DNA of 64,000 nucleotides from Nitritalea halalkaliphila LW7. GTDB taxonomy: Bacteria; Bacteroidota; Bacteroidia; Cytophagales; Cyclobacteriaceae. Shown piece by piece: positions 20,553 through 29,459 of this stretch (positions are counted from its first letter, which is position 1; every line of letters starts with the position of its first letter). Both the position numbers and the translations under genes were made by a program. The notes beneath the pieces were generated by a model. The model saw only the letters and a list, made by a program, of their open reading frames with translations, was not told the origin of the DNA and made no database searches. The stretch lies in assembly GCF_000265075.1 (NCBI RefSeq), contig NZ_AJYA01000016.1, positions 1-64,000 of the forward strand, in the 5' to 3' direction.

Positions 20553-21785
20553 TTATTTTCCTTTCGCTCCGACCGAAATCATAGCACATCTGAAGCCGAT
20601 GTGGTTCGTGGCAGAATCCTGATGCATAAAACGTCTGGTACCTGGAGACAACCAGTAGGCCATATCTCTCCAAGACCCTCCTTTATACACGCGGTGGTTA
20701 TCATCGAAAAACGAAATCATATAATCCTCCTCCGGGTCCTTGTAACCATCCTTACGCACTGGGTTCAGGTCATCCATATCTTGGTAGGACATCGGACGAT
20801 ACACATCGTACACCCATTCGTTTACATTACCAGCCATGTGGTAAAGTCCAAAATCATTAGGAGGCATATCGTACACGTTAGTAGGTAAAATCTCCCCATC
20901 ATTCGCCATGCCACCGGAAAGACCCGCATAATCCCCTCTACCTCGTTTAAAGTTAGCGAGAAAATCCCCTTGGCTACCTTTTCTTCTTACTGTGTACGGA
21001 TTTCTTAGGCCGCGACCATCCCATGGATAGATACGTCCATTTTCTTGGTTTTCATCGCGGTACTGGGTGCCTACCATGGCTTTGGCAGCATATTCCCACT
21101 CCGCCTCATTCGGTAAGCGGTACTCAGCGATGGCCACACCTCTTTCGATTAAGCGGGTCTTCGAAAGGGTGCTGTCCACCTTATTTTTTTCCATAAAAAG
21201 ACGGCTCACCACTTCTGTTCTCCACTGGCTGTAAGCGGTGGCCTGCTTCCAAGACACCCCTACCACGGGGTAAAAGTTAAATCCAGGGAATCGGAAATAA
21301 TAGTTATCGTATACATCATTATACGAAAGTGACCCTCTCCATACATTTTCGTCTGGCTCTAGCTTCATGATGGAGTCCGTGCTGACACGCTTACGCATGT
21401 CAAAAAGAAACTCTTTATAATCCACATTCGTCACCTCTGTCTCATCCATGTAGAAAGAGGCCACCGTCACTGTACGCTCCGCATTATCACGAAAAGCCAT
21501 AATATCCTCTTCCTGAGAACCTAAAACAGTTCTTCCTCCCTGAATGTAACGAAGGCGCGGGCCTACCTTCTGATCCGATATCTTCGTAACGAAAAAATTT
21601 GTGCTATCCGCATCCTTAAAGCTATAAGAAGCACCTGTGGAGGCAGAAGTCTTTCCGGGCTTGGCGGCAGTTCTTCTACCATAACTAGGATTTCGATTAC
21701 ATGAGGCTAAAATACTTCCCCCCACGATAAGCGCGATTCCCATAAATAAACTCCACTTTGAACTACTTGAAGTCATGGTTTTCAT
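20553..21785 (-). CDS. gldJ: Gliding motility-associated lipoprotein, GldJ/GldK type (FGE-sulfatase fold)
   Basis: Start taken at 21785 (MKTMTSSSSKWS); a start at 21776 is also possible, while the extension to 21839 adds a sequence unlike a signal peptide. A lipoprotein signal ends in ILASC, then about 360 residues of formylglycine-generating-enzyme (SUMF1) fold: RYIQGGRTVLGS, ASFYMDETEVTNVDYKEFL, GVSWKQATAYSQWR, YRLPNEAEWEYAAKA, MAGNVNEWVYDVY, RVYKGGSWRDMAYWL and the C-terminal HIGFRCAM. GldJ and GldK of gliding Bacteroidota have this design and belong to the machinery for gliding and type IX secretion. GldJ is preferred because no gldL-gldM-gldN neighbours are seen, but GldK or another paralogue cannot be excluded. 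The enzymatic role of the fold in these lipoproteins is doubtful. Confidence 0.75.
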   Translation of the reverse strand: MKTMTSSSSKWSLFMGIALIVGGSILASCNRNPSYGRRTAAKPGKTSASTGASYSFKDADSTNFFVTKISDQKVGPRLRYIQGGRTVLGSQEEDIMAFRDNAERTVTVASFYMDETEVTNVDYKEFLFDMRKRVSTDSIMKLEPDENVWRGSLSYNDVYDNYYFRFPGFNFYPVVGVSWKQATAYSQWRTEVVSRLFMEKNKVDSTLSKTRLIERGVAIAEYRLPNEAEWEYAAKAMVGTQYRDENQENGRIYPWDGRGLRNPYTVRRKGSQGDFLANFKRGRGDYAGLSGGMANDGEILPTNVYDMPPNDFGLYHMAGNVNEWVYDVYRPMSYQDMDDLNPVRKDGYKDPEEDYMISFFDDNHRVYKGGSWRDMAYWLSPGTRRFMHQDSATNHIGFRCAMISVGAKGK

Positions 21786-21895
21786 GTTTGTAATTGTCGC
21801 TATTAAAACGCTAATATAGGTGCAATATTCACCCAGCACAATAAAACATGCGGGTAATTTATGCTAATCTACAGGACTTATCGGAAATTCCGACG

Positions 21896-24800
21896 TTATA
21901 AAACTTCATTTTTCATGCCCTGTAACCACTCGATCGCCTTTTTGACCGATTTTACGTCTGAAACAGTAAGCATTAAACGCTTCCGATATTCTTTTATTTT
22001 ACAGGTTTTCGGGTGATAACTGATAAACTTTAGAATTTTCTGGAAAACATCCTGCTTAAAATACTGCTCCCTATCGGAAGGAACGAAATAGCACTTCATC
22101 TGTTCATTTTTCAGCACTAACTTTTCGAAACCGAGACGCTCCGCCTCCCACCGTAAGCGCACTGTGGCCATTAACCGGAGGATAGGAGGGGGCAGGGGCC
22201 CAAAACGATCGACCAGCTCCTTCTCGAATGCCTCCAGTTCGGCTTCTTGTTTAATTCCGTCCAACTTACTATACAGCGCGAGCCGCTCGGAAATATTCGA
22301 AACATACGTTTCAGGAATAAGTATCTCCATATCCGTTTCGATCACGCAGTCCTGAACTAAAACCTGGACCTTCTCCTTAAAGTCTTCTTCAAAAAGTGCT
22401 GCAAACTCATTTTCTTTCAACTCTTGCACGGCTTCGTCGAGAATTTTATGGTAAATATCAAAACCCAAATCCGTTATAAAGCCGCTTTGCTCCGCTCCTA
22501 ACAAGTTACCGGCACCTCGGATATCTAAATCCCGCATGGCCACCTTAAATCCATCTCCCAAATCAGAAAACTCTTCTAGCGTCTGTAAGCGCTTCCGCGC
22601 CTCGGGTGTAAGACCTGAAGTAGGGGTGGTCAGCAGGTAACAAAAGGCCTTTTTATTACTTCTCCCCACGCGACCGCGCATCTGGTGTAAATCACTTAGC
22701 CCGAACATGTGTGCGCGGTTAATAATGATGGTATTCGCATTCGGAATGTCCAGACCGGATTCTATGATATTTGTAGAAACGAGTACGTCATAAGCACCTT
22801 CTATGAAGTCCACCATCACTTTTTCCAGTTTCTTGCCATCCATTTGGCCATGGGCCCTATCACACGGGCATCAGGTACCAGACGCATGATCAAGTTCGCG
22901 ATGGAATCGATTTCTCCCACGCGGTTATGCACGAAGAAAACCTGACCACCACGGCGTAGCTCATAGGCGACCGCATCTCGGATGACCTCCTCCTGAAAGG
23001 TGTGAATTTCCGTGGTTACCGGCTGCCGGTTAGGGGGTGGGGTGGCGATAACGGAAAGATCCCGCGCCCCCATAAGAGAAAAGTGCAGCGTACGTGGAAT
23101 CGGGGTGGCGGTCAGGGTGAGCACGTCCACATTTACCTTCATCTGCTTTAGCTGGTCCTTCACTTTCACGCCGAACTTCTGCTCTTCGTCGATAATGAGC
23201 AGCCCGAGGTCTCGAAAGGAGATATCCTTATTCACGATACGATGTGTGCCCACCAGAATATCGATTTCTCCACTGGCCACCTGCTTGATGATTTCCTTAA
23301 TTTCCTTAGCCGTGCGGAAACGGTTAATGTAATCCACCTTGACGGGAAAATCCTTTAGACGCTCCTGAAAGGTGCGAAAATGCTGCATGGCCAGAATGGT
23401 AGTTGGCACTAGCACAGCCACCTGCTTCCGGTCGTTCACTGCCTTAAACGCCGCACGCACAGCTACTTCTGTCTTGCCAAAGCCCACATCCCCACACACG
23501 AGCCGATCCATCGGATAGCTTTTTTCCATATCCTTTTTCACATCTGCTGTAGCGGAAGCTTGATCAGGGGTATCTTCGAACACAAAGCTACTCTCTAATT
23601 CTACCTGCAGTACCGAGTCGCCATTAAAAGCGAAACCTGGGGCATTGCGACGCTTAGCATACAGGGCGATCAAGTCTTTCGCGATGTCTTTTACCTTACG
23701 CTTAACCTTCGCTTTTTTATTGTCCCACTCTGGCGAACCCAGCTTAGACATGGTCGGTAAGGTCCCTTCCTGACCGCTGTATTTAGAAACCTTATGCAGC
23801 GCATGAATATTTACGTACAGCAGATCGTCATCACGGAAAATGAGACGGATAGCTTCTTGCATTTTGCCATTTACATCTACCTTTTCCAGCCCCGCAAAGC
23901 GCCCAATACCATAGTCGATATGGACCACGAAATCTCCAGGCTGAAGGTTTTTAATCTCCTTCAGCGTGAGGGCCTTCGACTTCGACGACTTCCGCTTGAC
24001 CTTATACCGGTGATACCGTTCGAACAGTTGATGGTCTGTGTAACAGAGCAGCTTCATGCGCCGATCGATAAATCCTTCGCGAAGCCCGATTTGCAGGTAC
24101 TGCACCCCTAAAGTCGGGTCCAGCTCACGAAAAATATTGGCTAATCGCTCCAGCTGCTTATCATTTTCAGCTGCTAAAATCGTCGTGAAACCCTGCTTGG
24201 CATACTCTTGTAAATCCGTCACGAGCAGCTCGAAATTTTTATTAAAAGAGGGCTGGGGAGCTGCGTCCCAGTGTAGTGTATCCGCATCGGAGACGCTATA
24301 GTGAAAGCGATGGCCGATTTCGACACGCTTGAACCGCTGCAGCCTTTGCGCGAGCGCCTCCCCCGAATCGAAAAGCAGCGCGGGCTCAGGCAGCAGACTG
24401 GCTTTACTCCGTTCCACCTGCACTTGGTACTGCTCCTGGGCGCGTAGATAAAACTTGTCCATCGTTTCCAGGGTCAGCTGGGTATCCTTTAGCCATACCA
24501 CGCTGGTCTCGGGCAGAAAATCAAGTAGCGACTGGCGCTCTTCTTTCAGCAGCTGGGTCTGCACATTCGGCAGCAGGCTGATGGATTCCACCGGTTCTAG
24601 TGAAAGCTGATCCTCCGGATCAAAGGTCCTGATGCTCTCCACCTCCCGGCCGAAAAGCTCTATGCGGTAAGGGTATTCGTTAGCATAGGAAAAGACGTCG
24701 ATAATACCACCTCGGATAGAAAACTGGCCCGGCTCATAAACGAAATCCTCCCGTTCGAAGGCATAGGCCTGTAACATTTCAGAAAGGAACTCGATGTCGA

Positions 24801-25260
24801 TTTTTTCACCGACCTTTACCGCTATGCTATTTTCTGTGAAAGAGCGCTTATTCAGCACCTTTTCGTAAAGTGCCTCCGCATAGGTGACCAGCACATAAGG
24901 GGTCTCCGGGTCTAGTCGCGAGAGTGTGGACAGGATCTCGGCCCGCATCAGTACGTTCGCGTTATCCACTTCTTCTATTTGGTACGCCTTCTTAAAACTA
25001 GAAGGAAATAAAGATGAATTTTTATTTCCTAAAATTTCTTGGAGGTCGGACTGTATATACGCAGCTTCCTCTTTATCGGAGGCGATAAACACTTGAAGGC
25101 CGGTTAAATGGCGCGTGGCCGCTGCTATCAGGAGGCTATCCAGACTTCCAGTAGCCTTTTTTAAATGGAAAACGCCGTCTTTACGCGTCCCGATTTCCGC
25201 TAAAAAAGCGCGGTAAAAGGGATCATTTTCGTACAAGGACAGAAAAGCGTGTATATTCAA
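21896..25260 (-). CDS. mfd: Transcription-repair coupling factor Mfd, one frameshift
   Basis: Mfd removes RNA polymerase stalled at lesions and recruits UvrA. In order: UvrB-like N-terminal region, the CarD-like RNA-polymerase interaction domain (LQPGDFVVHIDYGIGRF, from about residue 438), then the RecG-like translocase with Walker A CGDVGFGKTEVAVRAAF near 590, the DEEQ box in LLIIDEEQKFGV, and in the second frame STNIIESGLDIPNANTIII, QMRGRVGRSNKKAFCYL and the C-terminal TRCF domain. The first frame ends after VPDARVIGPMA; restoring one base in the GGGCCC at 22852-22857 gives VIGPHGQMDGKK and keeps the residue spacing of Mfd. Corrected length is about 1121 residues. It is the first gene on the minus strand here. 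Confidence 0.95.
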
Positions 25261-25464
25261 AACGAAGTACTTTTGTGTTTAAATTCGGGTGTGTAAATCA
25301 GTTTTTCTCCTCGGCGCTCCCGCGCCAAAAATAGGGAGTGCTGCCAGTTTTCGTGACAAAAGTACCACATTCTACGCATTTCGTCTATAAAATTTGCTTT
25401 TCCCTGAACTACCTACAGGTTAAAGGGTTTTCATTCTGAAAGCTTATAGTACTTATCATAGCAT

Positions 25465-26073
25465 ATGGATTCTTCTTCTCCGACTTGGCTTCAGCGCCTC
25501 GAAAACATGCACCCCTATCAAACCCTAATTTATTTAGGCATGTTTGGAAGTGGTCTGATTTTTCTTTTCATGACCGTGGCCTTTTTGGCCTCCGTCTCTG
25601 GAAAGCTCTACAGCTTTACCTTCGAAATGCCACTATCCTTTATCATTAGCACGGTGATTATTTTAGCTAGCGGCTATTCTACCTCTAAGATGCAAGTTCA
25701 TTTTAAAGCCGAAAATGTACGTAGACTTAAAAATAGCCTGCTAAGCACCTTTTTTTTAGGACTTGCGTTTACTATCTTACAATTTATCGGTTGGAAAGAA
25801 TTAACCGATTCTGGAATTGATTTCAGAGGGCTTCCGAGTGGAAGCTTTTTGTACGTATTAAGCGGCATTCACCTGTTCCATTTACTTGGAGCTATGGTGT
25901 TCGCGCTAATTTTAGTTGCCCAGTATGCCAAAAGGGAAAAAGATGGCATCGCCCAGCTTATCATGCTGACCAACCCCTTCGAGCGGATGCGTATCCAGCT
26001 CTTCGCGGTGTACTGGTACTTCATGGATGCTGTGTGGATTGTGCTCTTTGTTACCTTTTTATTGGTTTTTTAA
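25465..26073 (+). CDS. Orphan cytochrome c oxidase subunit III-like membrane protein
   Basis: A 202-residue integral membrane protein with five predicted helices. The COX3-family features are YLGMFGSGLIFLFMTVAFL at the start, SGIHLFHLLGAMVFAL in the fourth helix (two histidines) and VYWYFMDAVWIVLFVTFLLV at the end. Subunit III stabilises the proton-pumping core of haem-copper oxidases. No subunit I, II or IV gene is in the window, so this is a stand-alone paralogue. It lies 34 bases upstream of hflK and could be co-transcribed; a role in assembly or in an alternative oxidase is speculation. Confidence 0.8.
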   Translation: MDSSSPTWLQRLENMHPYQTLIYLGMFGSGLIFLFMTVAFLASVSGKLYSFTFEMPLSFIISTVIILASGYSTSKMQVHFKAENVRRLKNSLLSTFFLGLAFTILQFIGWKELTDSGIDFRGLPSGSFLYVLSGIHLFHLLGAMVFALILVAQYAKREKDGIAQLIMLTNPFERMRIQLFAVYWYFMDAVWIVLFVTFLLVF

Positions 26074-26107
26074 GAAAATTCACTTCATTAAATTAATTTA
26101 AAAATCT

Positions 26108-27085
26108 ATGTCAGAAGAAAAGTATGAGATCAATATTGATCCGGATTGGATAAAGCGCTATGCCTGGCGAATCGTCTTGGGCATCGCTCTGCTTCTGGGA
26201 GCCTTTACCAGTATCAAAACGATCGGCCCGGAGGAAGAAGGTGTCGTACTACAACTCGGAAAATACGACCGCACGCTATTACCCGGCTTGAATTTTATTT
26301 TGCCGTATGGCATCGAAACCCTTTATAAAATTCCTGTACAGCGTCAGCTCAAGCAGGAGTTTGGTTTCCGGACGAGAAGCTCTGACACACGCTCGGAGTT
26401 TTCTAAGTCTGCCTTCGGAGATGAAAGCATGATGCTGACGGGTGACCTAAACTTATCCGATGTGGAGTGGGTCGTTCAGTACAGAATCGTAGATTCCTAT
26501 CGCTTCTTATTCCGGGTAAGAAATGCTGAAAAAACGCTTCGTGACATGTCAGAGGCGGCGATGCGCAAAATCGTGGGCGACAGAACCGTAAATGAAGTGC
26601 TTACCGTCGGTCGCCAAGAGGTAGCTTCCGCAGTGGAAGTATTACTTCAGGAAATGTGTGAAGAATATGAGAACGGAATTCGCATCGATCAGGTGGTGCT
26701 TCAGGATGTGAATCCGCCAGAGCCTGTAAAACCTTCCTTTAATGCCGTCAACCAGGCCCAGCAGGAACGTGAAACCCTTATTAATCGCGCCGAAGCAGAG
26801 TATAACCGTGTGATTCCAAGGGCACGCGGGGAAGCCGAAGAGACGATACAGCTGGCAGAGGCTTACGCCCTTAATCGTGTAAACCGTGCCACAGGGGAGG
26901 CGCAGCGCTTTGATGAATTTTACCAGGCGTATGTGAAGGCCCCTGAAGTAACGAAGCAGCGTATCTACCTAGAGACGATGGAGCGTGTGATGCCAAGATT
27001 AGGAAATAAGGTCATCGTAGACGAGCGTGGCTCGAATGTTCTTCCCTTATTAAACTTGGATAATGCCAAACCTTTAAAGCCATGA
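26108..27085 (+). CDS. hflK: FtsH protease modulator HflK
   Basis: A 325-residue SPFH/band-7 protein with an N-terminal membrane helix (about residues 19-37, YAWRIVLGIALLLGAFTSI). The start of the SPFH domain, TIGPEEEGVVLQLGKYDRTL, the central PVQRQLKQEFGFRTR and the charged C-terminal helix (INRAEAEYNRVIPRARGEAE) are HflK hallmarks. With HflC it forms a periplasmic cage that controls the membrane protease FtsH. Its stop overlaps the hflC start by four bases. Confidence 0.93.
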   Translation: MSEEKYEINIDPDWIKRYAWRIVLGIALLLGAFTSIKTIGPEEEGVVLQLGKYDRTLLPGLNFILPYGIETLYKIPVQRQLKQEFGFRTRSSDTRSEFSKSAFGDESMMLTGDLNLSDVEWVVQYRIVDSYRFLFRVRNAEKTLRDMSEAAMRKIVGDRTVNEVLTVGRQEVASAVEVLLQEMCEEYENGIRIDQVVLQDVNPPEPVKPSFNAVNQAQQERETLINRAEAEYNRVIPRARGEAEETIQLAEAYALNRVNRATGEAQRFDEFYQAYVKAPEVTKQRIYLETMERVMPRLGNKVIVDERGSNVLPLLNLDNAKPLKP

Positions 27086-28017
27086 GTAAAACCATTATAT
27101 ACCTTATCGTAGGGATTGCGGCGATCGTTACCCTATCGAATACCATCTTCATTTTAGATGAAACGAACCAAGCTATCGTCACGCAGTTTGGTAAACCTGT
27201 AGGTGAACCGCGCACTTCTCCGGGCCTAAATTTCAAAACGCCCTTTTTACAGAAAGTGCAGTATTTCGATAAGCGCTATTTGGAGTGGGACGGAGATCAA
27301 AATCAAGTCCCTACCAAAGATAAAAAGTTTATCTTCGTAGACACCTACGCGCGCTGGGAAATCACAAACCCCCTGCAGTTCTTCATTCGTCTTCGCGATG
27401 AGCGTAGTGCGCAGTCACGCCTAGATGATATTCTCGATGGTGAGACGCGTAATGCAGTAGCTTCGCATGACCTATTGGATATCGTTCGCTCTACGAACCG
27501 GAACCCCGAAGTGACGGAAGACTTCATGGAGGAAATCGAAATACTCGAAGACATTTCGGTGGGCCGTGCCGCCGTAGAAAAGATTATTCTCGAAAAGGCA
27601 AATGAAAGAACCGCCGATTTGGGCGTTAGAATTCTCGATTTTCGCTTTAAGCGAATGAACTACGTAGACGAAGTGCGAGATCGCGTATACGACCGTATGA
27701 TTTCCGAAAGAAATAGAATCGCAGACCAGTTCCGTTCTGAAGGGGAAGGAGAAGCCCGTAAAATAGAAGGGAATAAGGAGCGTGACCTGGCGCAGATCCA
27801 GTCTGAGGCCTTCCGTGAGGCGGAACTGATTAAAGGTAAGGCAGATGCTGAGGCCGCAGATATTTATGCTGCCGCTTATAACAGAAACCGACAATCCGTG
27901 GAGCTCTACAAATTCTTACGTTCTCTCGAAAGTTTCGAAAAATCTTTAGACGAAAATACCAGCGTCATTATCTCCAGCGATAGTGAGCTCTTTAAATACT
28001 TGAAGAGAGCAAACTAA
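27082..28017 (+). CDS. hflC: FtsH protease modulator HflC
   Basis: A 311-residue SPFH-domain protein, partner of HflK. One N-terminal membrane helix (IIYLIVGIAAIVTLSNTIFI) leads into DETNQAIVTQFGKPVGEPR and SPGLNFKTPFLQKVQYFDKR. The HflC-specific middle YARWEITNPLQFFIRLRDE and the C-terminal RMISERNRIADQFRSEGEGE are present. The ATG lies inside the end of hflK (ATGA overlap), so the two are translationally coupled. A GC-rich hairpin about 80 bases downstream may end the transcript. Confidence 0.93.
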   Translation: MSKTIIYLIVGIAAIVTLSNTIFILDETNQAIVTQFGKPVGEPRTSPGLNFKTPFLQKVQYFDKRYLEWDGDQNQVPTKDKKFIFVDTYARWEITNPLQFFIRLRDERSAQSRLDDILDGETRNAVASHDLLDIVRSTNRNPEVTEDFMEEIEILEDISVGRAAVEKIILEKANERTADLGVRILDFRFKRMNYVDEVRDRVYDRMISERNRIADQFRSEGEGEARKIEGNKERDLAQIQSEAFREAELIKGKADAEAADIYAAAYNRNRQSVELYKFLRSLESFEKSLDENTSVIISSDSELFKYLKRAN

Positions 28018-28094
28018 GTCTAGCATGACCATTCCAGATGTAGACGAGAAGTTTTAAGACTTTTCGTTATTAATCAAAAGGATACAAAGTACCC

Positions 28095-28127
28095 GTTTAC
28101 CCCTCCCTCATGTATGGAGGGGTAAAC
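28095..28127 (+). terminator. Hairpin downstream of hflC
   Basis: GTTTACCCCTCC at 28095-28106 pairs perfectly with GGAGGGGTAAAC at 28116-28127 around a nine-base loop. The following T-run is poor (ATTTCT), so it may be a terminator of the hflKC operon or a leader structure of the next gene, whose ATG is 28 bases on. Confidence 0.55.
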
Positions 28128-28155
28128 ATTTCTCCCCATCAATGCTTTCTTTTTC

Positions 28156-28605
28156 ATGAAGTTTACGATTCGAACCACTGTGGATCAGGATTACCTAACC
28201 GTAAAGGCTGGGTTTAATGAAAGTCTCTTTCGAAAACTGGCACCGCCTTTTCCCCCACTAGCACTTAAGCGCTTTGATGGCTCCCGAAAAGGAGATATCG
28301 TCTCCATGGAGCTAAATTTCTTCTTATTTAAGCAGACCTGGACGAGTTTAATTACCCATGACCACACAGATGCCCATCAGTTTTACTTCATAGACGAAGG
28401 TACAGAGCTACCGTTCTTCTTATCCTACTGGAAACATAAGCATGTCATGGTAAACTTGCCCGACGGCCGAACAGAAATCCGTGATGAAATCGCCTACAAA
28501 GGTCGACCCACTTGGCTAAGTGCGCTACTTTACCCCGCCCTTTATGTGCAGTTTTGGATGCGCAAACCGATTTACAAGCGGATTTTCAAACTAGAAAATG
28601 CCTAA
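28156..28605 (+). CDS. SRPBCC-superfamily (ligand-binding) protein
   Basis: A 149-residue cytoplasmic protein that reads like the START/Bet v1-like SRPBCC fold found in conserved Bacteroidota proteins: opening beta strand and FNESLFRKLAPPFPPLALKRF, then GDIVSMELNFFLF, WTSLITHDHTDAHQFYFIDE, LPFFLSYWKHKHVMV and IRDEIAYKGRP, with a C-terminal helix ending in WMRKPIYKRIFKLENA. The fold holds a hydrophobic cavity; the ligand is unknown. It is followed by a bidirectional terminator. Confidence 0.6.
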   Translation: MKFTIRTTVDQDYLTVKAGFNESLFRKLAPPFPPLALKRFDGSRKGDIVSMELNFFLFKQTWTSLITHDHTDAHQFYFIDEGTELPFFLSYWKHKHVMVNLPDGRTEIRDEIAYKGRPTWLSALLYPALYVQFWMRKPIYKRIFKLENA

Positions 28606-28631
28606 GGTGCCAAAAAAAATAGAAGCATAAT

Positions 28632-28677
28632 AAAAAAGGTGAGGACGCAGGCTATAATCCGATTCCTCACCTTTTTT
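28632..28677. terminator. Bidirectional terminator between the SRPBCC gene and fur
   Basis: AAAAAAGGTGAGGA at 28632-28645 is the exact reverse complement of TCCTCACCTTTTTT at 28664-28677, with an 18-base loop. A-run and T-run flank both sides, so it can serve both converging genes. Confidence 0.9.
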
Positions 28678-28721
28678 GCTTCCGCGAGACGGGAACTTTG
28701 CGCTCCGCGCAAAAAAAACCG

Positions 28722-29192
28722 CTATAGTAGACTTAAATTCTCACAATTCTCTATCTGGCAGTCTCCATAAAGGACTAAGGAATGGCTGGTGATGCCAGAC
28801 TGGAATTCTTCCCCCATGGCTTCCTTGATGAGATTAATGCGCTCATCAGAAAATTCACGGATCTTTCTACACTGATTACAGACATGGTGGTCATGGTGCT
28901 TATAGGTCAGAGCCTGCTCGTAGAGGGCGACCTTATCCTTAAACTGATGCTTGACGGCGAGCCCACACTCCACCAGAAGATCTAATGTATTATATATAGT
29001 GGCGCGACTGATCGTGTAGCCTTTATTCCTCATTAAAAGGAATAAGCCTTCCACATCGATATGCTCATCCTGCGGAAGTCCATACAATTCATCGATTACC
29101 GAAAACCTTTCCGGTGTTTTTCTACTGCCCTGGCGGGCTAAAAAATTCTCAAATATCTTTTTCGCTTTTTCTAAAACTGATTTATCTGCCAT
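28722..29192 (-). CDS. fur: Fur-family transcriptional regulator
   Basis: A 156-residue Fur/PerR/Zur-type regulator: N-terminal winged helix with recognition helix ISRATIYNTLDLLVECGLA, then the metal-binding dimerisation domain with HHDHHVCNQC (His99-His100, His102-His103, Cys105, Cys108) and a second cysteine pair Cys145 and Cys150 in GDCQIENC. The second pair is spaced C-x4-C rather than the common C-x2-C. Such proteins sense iron, zinc, manganese or peroxide; which metal cannot be told from sequence alone, so the symbol is the family name. An iron ABC transporter at 55.7-59.5 kb is a possible target. Confidence 0.88.
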   Translation of the reverse strand: MADKSVLEKAKKIFENFLARQGSRKTPERFSVIDELYGLPQDEHIDVEGLFLLMRNKGYTISRATIYNTLDLLVECGLAVKHQFKDKVALYEQALTYKHHDHHVCNQCRKIREFSDERINLIKEAMGEEFQSGITSHSLVLYGDCQIENCENLSLL

Positions 29193-29398
29193 GATTCACA
29201 ACTATAAAGGGTAAAGATGCCGCTTTTTTACCTTATTTTCAATTTTTTCGCGCACAGGGGCTTTTGAAAGGGATAATTTACCTTTAATCTAAATAATGAA
29301 AACGCTTTGGCTTCGATTCGCCCGAACGAATGGAAGTGACTCGCACGTAGAACCTACTTAAAAGGCAAATATTACGCCTAAAAATACCGAAAGTGTAA

Positions 29399-29424
29399 AA
29401 AATCGAACAAATTTGCTCGATTTT
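29399..29424. promoter_or_regulatory. 26-base near-perfect palindrome upstream of the retropepsin gene
   Basis: AAAATCGA (29399-29406) and TCGATTTT (29417-29424) flank the self-complementary core CAAATTTG (29408-29415). It lies in the gap between divergently read fur and the retropepsin gene, 36 bases before the latter's ATG. It could be an operator or a hairpin; nothing decides between them. Confidence 0.4.
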
Positions 29425-29459
29425 CTTTTAATAGAGAAACCTCTGATTGAATTGAGTTT

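Noticed and set aside
28697-28713. Short hairpin TTTGCGC/GCGCAAA beside the fur gene
   Set aside because: The T-run would precede the stem on the strand where a terminator is needed; the strong bidirectional terminator at 28632-28677 explains the end.
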